Source: Alphaproteobacteria bacterium | Lineage (GTDB): Bacteria; Pseudomonadota; Alphaproteobacteria; Micavibrionales; Micavibrionaceae | NCBI GenBank assembly: GCA_021775965.1 | Contig: JAJFGV010000060.1 | Coordinates: 20,439 to 84,438, forward strand | Direction of reading: 5' to 3' | Length of the DNA: 64,000 bases | Shown here: piece after piece, positions 56,078 through 63,172 of the stretch | How positions within the stretch are numbered: position 1 is the stretch's first letter | Layout: each line of letters starts with the position of its first letter | Notes under the pieces: generated by a model | Databases searched by the model: none | What the model was told of the DNA's origin: nothing | The model's input: the letters and a program-made list of their open reading frames with translations, nothing else | Made by a program: the position numbers and the translations under genes

Positions 56078-57015
56078 TATTTATTTAATGAATAAAAGTC
56101 AGCCCTAGCTGATTGCCAGTCCCTGCAGTCCCTACAATCATCCGGCAATTTATCAAACTCTTTAGAAATATGCAATTGCCGGAACTTTTTTAATTTGTCA
56201 TTCCATATTTCTTTTAGTGACTGAGTGTTGACATCCCCTGCCACATATCTAGCATCTAAATCCACTGCACATTTCACAACCTTGCCCGTATCAGTAATTG
56301 ACATTGTCTGCATCGCCCAATAGCAGGGCCATCTGTTTTCATTAGACAGTGTTAAATTTGGTGCATCTATTAAACCACCCCAGCTAACCTTAGGCCTTAT
56401 TTTTACAGCAACCCCTTGTTTCCCCCAGAAATTTATAAAGTCTTCTTTTTCGTGTGTATTTATATCCATCTCAACAAACTGTACATAGATTTCAGGGTTC
56501 TTCACATTTATCTCTTCTTTAAGCTCTATTAGATTCCTAATATTATTAATTACTCTTTTATAATTTCCACCTACTCTTAGTTTCGCATAAGTTTCAGGAG
56601 TATAAGCGTCTATTCCAAAGTATATTGCATCGAGCCCTGACTTTATCAAACCTATTGCGGACTCTTCATCCATTAGATTTGCGTTAGAGTTCAACACTAT
56701 ATCAGTTAACCCCTTACTCTTTGCGTAAGTTATCATGTCAAATATTGTAGGCTTTGTTTTTTTCAGTATCAAAGGTTCCCCGAAAAATACCATCCAAACT
56801 CTTACATTTTTGTCTACCTCTGCTATTTCATCAATTATCTTTGTAAAAAGGTCCCACGACATAGTACCTTTTTTCCTTGTCATCTCATCGTGCACACACA
56901 TGCTACACCTTAAGTTACAATAACTTACTGAGTCCAGTAATATGACCTTTGGGAAAAAGCCAACGTCTTTAAGCCTTCCTTGTTCTTGCTGATTTTGTAA
57001 AATTGGATTACTCAT
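56077..57015 (-). CDS. Radical SAM/SPASM domain protein
   Basis: A 312-residue radical SAM protein with CNLRCSMC (Cys33, 37, 40) and a SPASM end (CYWAMQTM, VVKCAVDLD, CRDCRDWQSA). MVFFGEPLILKKT stands in the place of the GGEP strand. It resembles the gene at 52362 in length and C-terminus. It lies 13 bases downstream of the DegT aminotransferase gene and 1-base overlaps the Asn synthase gene, so the four are one coupled unit with the formyltransferase. Confidence 0.86.
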   Translation of the reverse strand: MSNPILQNQQEQGRLKDVGFFPKVILLDSVSYCNLRCSMCVHDEMTRKKGTMSWDLFTKIIDEIAEVDKNVRVWMVFFGEPLILKKTKPTIFDMITYAKSKGLTDIVLNSNANLMDEESAIGLIKSGLDAIYFGIDAYTPETYAKLRVGGNYKRVINNIRNLIELKEEINVKNPEIYVQFVEMDINTHEKEDFINFWGKQGVAVKIRPKVSWGGLIDAPNLTLSNENRWPCYWAMQTMSITDTGKVVKCAVDLDARYVAGDVNTQSLKEIWNDKLKKFRQLHISKEFDKLPDDCRDCRDWQSARADFYSLNK

Positions 57016-57028
57016 AAAATCTTTCTTT

Positions 57029-58161
57029 CTAGGACTTCAAAATATCATGTAACGACGTAGCTATATAATCAACTTCAATATCTTTTAGACCTGGATAAAG
57101 CGGAAGGGATATGGTCCTTGCCCCAATCTTTTCTGCAACAGGAAAATTTCCCTCCTTAAAACCAAATGTACTTCTATAATATTCCAAAAGGTGTATGGGG
57201 CGATAGTTTACTGCCACACCGATTCCTTTTTCCTGTAAGGAAATAAGCACAGAATCTCTTTTCTTGTCTGTAATCTGAATGGTAAAAAGATGTCGCGCGT
57301 GTCTGGAATCTGCTACCGTTTTTAATATTTCAATACCCTTTATGCCCCTTAACTTTTCTTCATAAAGATTCCATATGTAATTACGCCTTTCCCAAAACTT
57401 ATCTATCCTTTCAAGCTGTCCAACAAGTAAAGAAGCCTGGATATTATCCATGTTATATTTCCAGCCCAGCACAGACATATCCCAATGCTGGTAGAGTTTC
57501 GTGTATCGATCTATTGCAGATTTGTCAATTCCATGAAGGCGCAACTTGCTTAGTAAATTTGCTTTTTCCGTATTATTAGTAGCTATAGCACCGCCCTCCC
57601 CTGAAGTTATATTCTTAGTAGCATAAAAACTGAAACATACACAGTCACTGAGGCTTCCTGGCCTTACACCATCTCTCTGCGCCTCTATTGTATGAGCCGC
57701 ATCCTCAATAACAACAAGTTTGTGCTTTTCTGCAATTTCATGAATTTTCCGCATATCGCATAACTGGCCGTAAAGGTGTACAGGCATTATGGCTTTAGTT
57801 TTCTCTGTTATTGCTTTTTCAATGAGTTCTGAATTAATATTGCCTGTTTCTTCTTCTACATCTACAAAAACCGGTGTAGCACCGACATGAAGAATCGAAT
57901 TGGCCGTTGCGCAAAAACTCATTGGAGTAGTTATAACTTCATCACCCTCACCGATTTCCCATGCAAGAAGACATAAATGAAGTGCAGCGGTACAGCTTGT
58001 AACACCAACTACACTTCTAGAACCGAGATACATTGCAAGCTTGTCTTCAAAGCTTTGAACGACTTCACCTGTTGTAAGGAAAATCGATCTTAATACCTCC
58101 TCTACACGGCAAATGTCACTCTCATCAATATTATGTCTATAAAATTCTACCTTAATTTCAT
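57029..58161 (-). CDS. DegT-type aminotransferase with shifted or non-canonical start
   Basis: A PLP sugar aminotransferase with SFYATKNITSGEGGA carrying the aldimine Lys. The first ATG in frame (58033) leaves out a conserved N-terminus, because the frame upstream still encodes IKVEFYRHNIDESDICRVEE and FLTTGEVVQSFEDKLAMYLG, typical of the family. No ATG, GTG or TTG is in that frame. An ATG at 58161 after AGGAGAG is one base out of frame (ATGAAATTAAGG); adding one A gives MKIKVEFYRHN. So either a one-base deletion or an ATT start at 58156 is needed. The gene lies before the SPASM radical SAM gene at 56077. Confidence 0.8.
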
Positions 58162-58428
58162 CTCTCCTATTTTACATCTTAATTTATTTCTATTCACTTT
58201 TTTGCCACCATAAAACGTATTTCCTGTACCCACTACACCATTGCTGTTAACAATCCATACCTTTCTCTAGTTCTTGAAACGCACACCTGATAATCGCTAA
58301 GATCACCTAGCTTTTGTATATTTTCTCTATTCTATTCTTATACATAATTAAGCAATATCTCAGTTAGTAACTTTTTTGTACGCATCCCCTGTCTTAAAAT
58401 CTTAGGTTCTGAGAGAGCAAAAATGGTC

Positions 58429-59514
58429 TCATAGAAATGGGTCATAAAAGCTTGTTCCGTCACCATCTACAATATAGTTATGCAATACGTTATTATATGA
58501 AATAGATCTACAGTCACTACAATTCCCTCTCCTGTGTTCTTCATCAAGCAGCTCTATAACTTCGCAATGCCTTCCAGAGTTCCATATTTCAACGAATCTA
58601 TGTTCATTTATATTTCCTATGCAATATTTAGGATTCCCTATATGAGGCTGACACAACCAGACTCCACCGTCGTAATTAATAAATGCGGTTGCTCTAATCT
58701 GATTAACATAACACGGAAACCCATCCTTCTCTTCATTTTTATAATGAGATACCCCTCGATTCACAACGCGTCCTAAGTTCGTAAATGAATCATCCAATGA
58801 CGGCATAATATCCTTGACCTTATCTCTTAGATAATTTTTCTCATCTATGTTTAACTCAACATCGCCCCTTCCTTCATAATCTACCGCCGGTATAAATATT
58901 AAATAGTCAAAACCCAGATCCCTTGCATCCTTATAAATCAGATCAATCTCATTAAAATTGTGTTTGTTTATTACACATCTGGCACCAAGAACAGCATCCT
59001 CTAAAATATTTCTTAGCTTTCTGACGTTAGAATAAAGTTTATCTCTCAGATTATGTCCTGTAATCTTTTCATAGGTCTCGCTCCTGGACGCCTGAAATGA
59101 GATTGCGACATAATTAAATAAATTTAGTAGAGAAATCCATTGATCATGTATCAGTATTCCATTAGTAATCAGTGCTTGCTCTGTTTTTGATTTCGATATT
59201 TCTTCTATGTAGGCGGGAAAACCTTTAATTGTTGTTGGTTCACCCCCACCTGACCAATATACACCGTTTATCTCCATATCTATAATATCAGCAACCAGTG
59301 TCTTGATTCTTGATTCGTTGACAACCAGGCGACTTGATCTTCTATTCTGATAGGAACAATGATAGCAGTTGTAATTGCAAAAAGATGTAAGATGTAATTC
59401 CAGAGAAAACGGGACAAGCGAGGTAGCATTTTTTCTTTCTCTGTAAGGCCATATTGCCTTTTCAGGATTTAACAGCTTCTTTAAATCTACACTATTTCTG
59501 TGTATGGTATTCAT
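58429..59514 (-). CDS. Radical SAM/SPASM domain protein
   Basis: A 361-residue radical SAM protein with CNYNCYHC (Cys46, 50, 53), the SAM-binding strand GVYWSGGGEPTTIK, and a SPASM end (CYVNQIRAT, VWLCQPHI, CSDCRSISY). About 250 bases separate it from the aminotransferase downstream and about 200 from the regulator upstream. It is therefore likely to be transcribed with some independence or through read-through from the promoter at 60392. The first codon is ATG at 59514; no strong ribosome binding site is visible (the upstream stretch is mainly T/A). Confidence 0.85.
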   Translation of the reverse strand: MNTIHRNSVDLKKLLNPEKAIWPYRERKNATSLVPFSLELHLTSFCNYNCYHCSYQNRRSSRLVVNESRIKTLVADIIDMEINGVYWSGGGEPTTIKGFPAYIEEISKSKTEQALITNGILIHDQWISLLNLFNYVAISFQASRSETYEKITGHNLRDKLYSNVRKLRNILEDAVLGARCVINKHNFNEIDLIYKDARDLGFDYLIFIPAVDYEGRGDVELNIDEKNYLRDKVKDIMPSLDDSFTNLGRVVNRGVSHYKNEEKDGFPCYVNQIRATAFINYDGGVWLCQPHIGNPKYCIGNINEHRFVEIWNSGRHCEVIELLDEEHRRGNCSDCRSISYNNVLHNYIVDGDGTSFYDPFL

Positions 59515-59549
59515 AAAAAATTAGGTAAGAACTGCAAACGCAACCATAC

Positions 59550-59577
59550 CTTTTTTAACGAGAGCTCTTTAAAAAAG
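59550..59577. repeat. AT-rich imperfect palindrome upstream of radical SAM gene
   Basis: A 28-base inverted repeat made of CTTTTTTAA, an AGAGCTCT core and TTAAAAAAG, with a two-base bulge. It lies 36 bases before the ATG of the radical SAM gene at 58429. It could be a weak terminator, an attenuator or a protein site; a hairpin with such an AT-rich stem is weak, so confidence is low. Confidence 0.3.
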
Positions 59578-59715
59578 AATACAACATCCTGAATATGCAC
59601 ATTAGCAATTTACTATCCAAAATATCCTAATATGTAGACCTCGGGCCTCTCAGTTACATGCAAAAAAGCATTTAACATCTTAACAAACATATACTTACAC
59701 AAAAAAACAACTGCT

Positions 59716-60303
59716 TTATTCTCTAAGAGCAACAACTTTCACATTTTCTTGTTCTTTGCAAAAACCATCTATTGTTTCTTTATCAAAAGAAGCAAAGATT
59801 AATACACCAGTATTGGATTTCACAAATTGCTCCATACCAATTACCTTGTAACCAAACCACTCTTTTCCTTCTTTATTTTCATCAACTACACAAGTCAGTT
59901 CTAAACCCAGTTCTTTTAGCACTATGAACAGAACTTCTGATATATGGTTTATTCCATATATTGAAACATCTTCTATGCCATCATTTTTTAAATGTATAAC
60001 CCTGTCCCTGATTACCCTTTTTGCCTCCAAGTAGAAATGAATAGTACTTTCCACTCTTTTGTACAGCAAACTCGACTTCTCCTTGGCACCTTCAGGAGTA
60101 ATCAAATATCTTATTTTCTTAGAATCTATATTCTTTATTTTAATCCAGCCTTTTTTGACCATTTTTTTTAAGAGATGGTTCACCAGTCCCAGCGCTATAC
60201 CAACTTCTCTGGAAAGCTCCCTTTGTGTAAGATGACCGTTACCCTCTAACCTTTCCAAAATCTCCAATTCCCTTACATCCAAATTGCCAGTTTCTTCTCT
60301 CAT
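59716..60303 (-). CDS. EPS-associated MarR-type winged-helix regulator with C-terminal sensor-like domain
   Basis: A 195-residue regulator. Residues about 10-75 are a winged helix-turn-helix of the EPS-associated MarR family: LEILERLEGNGHLTQRELSREVGIALGLVNHLLKKMVKKGWIKIKN and a wing KKIRYLITPEGAKEK (quoted in part). Unlike the usual short members it has an extra C-terminal part, from about 105 to 195 (IEDVSIYGINHISEVLFIV, LTCVVDENKEGKEWFGYKVIG), that reads like a Rossmann or ligand-sensing domain, perhaps for a nucleotide sugar. Its own promoter and two palindromes lie upstream, so autoregulation is likely. Probably the control gene for the locus. Confidence 0.85.
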   Translation of the reverse strand: MREETGNLDVRELEILERLEGNGHLTQRELSREVGIALGLVNHLLKKMVKKGWIKIKNIDSKKIRYLITPEGAKEKSSLLYKRVESTIHFYLEAKRVIRDRVIHLKNDGIEDVSIYGINHISEVLFIVLKELGLELTCVVDENKEGKEWFGYKVIGMEQFVKSNTGVLIFASFDKETIDGFCKEQENVKVVALRE

Positions 60304-60335
60304 TATATAGTACCTAAACGGTTAGCCCCTGAGCC

Positions 60336-60350
60336 GTTCATCCTATGAAC
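60336..60350. promoter_or_regulatory. Operator-like palindrome, copy 1
   Basis: Perfect inverted repeat GTTCAT-CCT-ATGAAC; with the flanking C and G it extends to seven-base arms (60335-60351). It is 33 bases upstream of the regulator ATG. The identical second copy at 60373 is 37 bases away centre to centre. A dimeric winged-helix protein would fit this half-site spacing. Binding by the adjacent regulator is inferred. Confidence 0.65.
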
Positions 60351-60372
60351 GCTATTCTCAAGAAAAACCAAT

Positions 60373-60387
60373 GTTCATCCTATGAAC
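60373..60387. promoter_or_regulatory. Operator-like palindrome, copy 2
   Basis: Second exact copy of GTTCATCCTATGAAC. It begins 4 bases downstream of the -10 element (60392-60397), so it covers the expected transcription start. A protein bound here would block RNA polymerase, as in classic autorepression by MarR proteins. Confidence 0.65.
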
Positions 60388-60391
60388 GCCA

Positions 60392-60419
60392 ATTCTAAAA
60401 AAAAACTCTCGTTTGTCAA
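60392..60419 (-). promoter_or_regulatory. Sigma-70 promoter for the regulator gene
   Basis: On the minus strand TTGACA lies at 60414-60419 and TAGAAT at 60392-60397, with a 16-base spacer containing a T-run. It matches the consensus in 11 of 12 bases. The transcript would start near 60385, inside palindrome copy 2, and run into the regulator gene at 60303 and on into the cluster. Confidence 0.75.
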
Positions 60420-60471
60420 GAATTTTTTTATATAAATATACTATATGTTGTACTTATTTGCAAAATAGCTA

Positions 60472-62190
60472 CTAGTACAGAATCTCATACAAAAGTACAC
60501 TGTGTCTGTTCGACGGTTCTTTCTCCGGATATTTATATGCTAATGTTATTCTTTTATCCTTTACCGATCGCAATAATTCTTTCTCTATGAATTTATATTC
60601 TTTGTATGTTATTAATAGATAATCTACTTTATGCCGTATTGCCACGGAAAGCACACCGCTCATATTATCAATCTGAATATGATAGCCGTCAGCATAGTAA
60701 ACACTTCTTGCAGATGAGCTCAAAATTACAGGGGATGGTTTATGAACATTTCCCTTTATCCATTGGCCAACCTTCTTAATCCCTAACTTATCAAAACGTT
60801 GAGGCTTTAGTGTCTTTGGCAATAAAACACCGATAATAATTGTTAATACAATTAGTTGAATTATCCACGTACTCCTAAGCAACTCTTTGAAACCAACTAT
60901 CAAGCTATTATTATGAAACTTTATATGTAGCCAAGTTCCAACAACGAGAACTCCTATCCCTACAAAGAATACTGCCGGAATAACTATCGGCATTAAATGC
61001 CTTCTACTGGGATACAGAAAGCTACCGGTATTAACAATGTTCAATCTATATAATATGATTAAATAGAATGCAATAATTGTCATTACATAAAAGCCGAAAA
61101 ACAGTTCCCTCCTTGCCCTAGTATAATTTATCACGCCTATTACAAAAAACATAAACAATAAGAGATGGAAAGTACTTAAGTACTTTTTAATAACGAACAG
61201 CGCACCCGTTATATACGTTTTCATAGACAGACTGTGAATAGGCGTTTTTACTAACTCTATATACGTAGGACCTTTTTTTGAGATACCAGAATTTTTGTGT
61301 ATGAAATTTTTGTCCCGTTTGTTTGTATCGGTTTTTCTAACAACAACTTGTTTATTAATACCGATACCTGGATCTACCTTATCAATATCTTCTTCAATCA
61401 CCTCATCTCTGACTCGTTCATCTAATTTTCTCATAATCTTTGTATGAGACAAATTCCTTTTCTTCGTAAGAAGCCACATACCTGTCTCACTTTTAATATA
61501 TACAAGATATGGCATTGAAAACACAAGAAATGAAACAGTTAGTATCAGGATTGAAATCAGTTTTTCTCTCCATAACACTTTAATCCTGGTGCAATCCTTC
61601 AGAGCACAACAAGAGACGACTATAATAATAATCCCTATTCCTTCAGGGCGTGCAAGATAAGCAAGAGCAGAGCATATCCCTGATAGAGCAAATAAGAGTA
61701 ACCTCCCCCTTGTTATCGCAAAGAAACCTGTACCAAGTGCAGAAATGAAGAAAAAGAAATAGGTAGATTCAGAAATTATGTCTGCAGAAAACCTGACAGC
61801 ATAGGGATGGAAGGCCAATATAATAGCAGAGACAAACGATACCTTCTGATCAAAAATATTTTTACCAATTAGATAAAATACAATTACCGTTAATGTACCA
61901 AAAAGAACAGATATAATAGTACCGGACAATTCCATGTTTGGAACGACCTTGTACAACACTGCCATAATCAGAGAGTATAGAGGATGATAGTCGTGTCTTA
62001 ATGCACTCGAAAAGTCACCACTGGCAAAGTACTTTGCATTTTGCATAAAAGCGACACTATCATTCTTGATTACATAGGTAAAGAAACTCAAGTATATTCT
62101 CACTGAAAGAGAAATTATCAAGAGCAACCAGACATACCTGTCATTGAAAAAGCTTTTTGTCTTATCGTCCTCTAACTCCATAGTTTTCAT
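60472..62190 (-). CDS. GT39-like polytopic membrane glycosyltransferase
   Basis: A 572-residue protein with an N-terminal helix (YVWLLLIISLSVRIYLSFF), an acidic loop YVIKNDSVAFMQNAKYFASG fitting the catalytic site of PMT/ArnT GT-C enzymes, and about ten hydrophobic helices to residue 480. HDYHPLYSLIMAVLYKVV and ARPEGIG are typical. A hydrophilic loop (residues about 240-300, rich in Lys/Arg/Asp) separates two membrane blocks. The soluble end is short. It should transfer a sugar from a lipid carrier outside the membrane. It precedes the regulator gene, with the promoter lying between the two. Confidence 0.8.
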   Translation of the reverse strand: MKTMELEDDKTKSFFNDRYVWLLLIISLSVRIYLSFFTYVIKNDSVAFMQNAKYFASGDFSSALRHDYHPLYSLIMAVLYKVVPNMELSGTIISVLFGTLTVIVFYLIGKNIFDQKVSFVSAIILAFHPYAVRFSADIISESTYFFFFISALGTGFFAITRGRLLLFALSGICSALAYLARPEGIGIIIIVVSCCALKDCTRIKVLWREKLISILILTVSFLVFSMPYLVYIKSETGMWLLTKKRNLSHTKIMRKLDERVRDEVIEEDIDKVDPGIGINKQVVVRKTDTNKRDKNFIHKNSGISKKGPTYIELVKTPIHSLSMKTYITGALFVIKKYLSTFHLLLFMFFVIGVINYTRARRELFFGFYVMTIIAFYLIILYRLNIVNTGSFLYPSRRHLMPIVIPAVFFVGIGVLVVGTWLHIKFHNNSLIVGFKELLRSTWIIQLIVLTIIIGVLLPKTLKPQRFDKLGIKKVGQWIKGNVHKPSPVILSSSARSVYYADGYHIQIDNMSGVLSVAIRHKVDYLLITYKEYKFIEKELLRSVKDKRITLAYKYPEKEPSNRHSVLLYEILY

Positions 62191-62224
62191 ATATAAATTA
62201 AAATTTAAGAATTATGGGGAATTC

Positions 62225-62274
62225 AGGGATTAAAGAATTAAAAAAGTTCATTAATTCGCAATTCCTAAATCCCT
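62225..62274. repeat. Imperfect inverted repeat between membrane transferase and nitroreductase genes
   Basis: Arms AGGGATTAAAGAATT (62225-62239) and AATTCCTAAATCCCT (62260-62274) match at 13 of 15 positions around a 20-base loop. No T-tract follows on the minus strand, so it is not a standard terminator. It may be a short dispersed palindrome or a regulatory hairpin. Confidence 0.35.
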
Positions 62275-62301
62275 CAATATTATTATCCAGACTTGTTCTG
62301 G

Positions 62302-62931
62302 TTAGGTATACTTTTCCCCGTACTTCTCATTAAAGACTATTTTGTCCAGACTTAACCTCGGCCTGGGAGATGGTTCTTCATCAGGTATTCCAACCGGCAA
62401 AAGTGCCATTACTTCAATATGCTCCGGAATATCAAGAATTTCTTTTACCTTTTCATCTTCGTACCATCTTACCCAACAGGTACCAAGACCGATCTCCACT
62501 GCCTGCAAAACAATATGTTCAACAGCTATAGCCACATTTGCTGCGGCAGCAACCATAAGAGCGTCCTTTGTAACAGTACTCATACCTTTCTTAAGGTATG
62601 GTATAAATACTTCCCTCGTTCTTTCAGGAAGCGCACCTGACTCTATAAGCTCATCAACTCTTTCCGGAAATTCCCTAAACGCCTTTAGATCCGCACAGCA
62701 AACTATTATTATAGGAGCACGTTTAACGTGTCTTTGATTATGCGCCGCCTTCTGTAACTTCGTCTTAGTATCATCATCCTTGACCACTATAAACCGCCAA
62801 GGCTGTGTGTTTGTACCTGACGGTGCTAATCTGGCACTTTCAAGCAAAAGCTTGATTTTATCTTCCGGAATTGGATCCGGTTTAAATCTCCTTATACTCC
62901 TTCGAGTTCTTATTGCTTCACTTACATCCAT
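62302..62931 (-). CDS. Nitroreductase family FMN protein
   Basis: A 209-residue nitroreductase-family protein. EAIRTRRSIRRFKPDPIPEDK is the FMN phosphate-binding start, SARLAPSGTNTQPWRFIVV the next FMN segment, and EIGLGTCWVRWY and PVGIPDEEPSPRPRL the C-terminal part. Members use NAD(P)H to reduce nitro, quinone or other substrates. The ATG at 62931 (after GGGGGGATTGATGG) is preferred to the TTG at 62934. It is probably a housekeeping neighbour rather than part of the glycan pathway. Confidence 0.88.
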   Translation of the reverse strand: MDVSEAIRTRRSIRRFKPDPIPEDKIKLLLESARLAPSGTNTQPWRFIVVKDDDTKTKLQKAAHNQRHVKRAPIIIVCCADLKAFREFPERVDELIESGALPERTREVFIPYLKKGMSTVTKDALMVAAAANVAIAVEHIVLQAVEIGLGTCWVRWYEDEKVKEILDIPEHIEVMALLPVGIPDEEPSPRPRLSLDKIVFNEKYGEKYT

Positions 62932-63107
62932 CAATCCCCCCCCAAACCAAGACGAGCCATAACCAAGCAGGAGTTAATAAATTACAAAACTCAAATCATA
63001 AATAACAAACAAATATCAAATTACAATACCCGAATGACCAAAATCAGTTTTTTTTGGAATTTTAGTATACTGCGCCCCATTAAGTATCTAAATGAAAATA
63101 CATAAGA

Positions 63108-63135
63108 TTGACTATTTTAAAGTATACAATATAAT
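63108..63135 (+). promoter_or_regulatory. Promoter of the aroD-aroE gene
   Basis: TTGACT at 63108-63113 and TATAAT at 63130-63135 with a 16-base spacer, 37 bases before the ATG. A good sigma-70 match on the plus strand, in the AT-rich intergenic region between the divergent nitroreductase and aroDE genes. Confidence 0.7.
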
Positions 63136-63172
63136 AATCAACTAATTCTTAGTACAACCATTTTATATAAAT

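Noticed and set aside
58175..58428. Small gene or RNA in the gap between two genes
   Set aside because: No open frame with a ribosome binding site and no convincing stem-loop was seen; only AT-rich DNA with a possible weak promoter.
62225..62274. Rho-independent terminator after the nitroreductase gene
   Set aside because: The stem is AT-rich with a 20-base loop and no U-run follows, so it is listed only as an inverted repeat.
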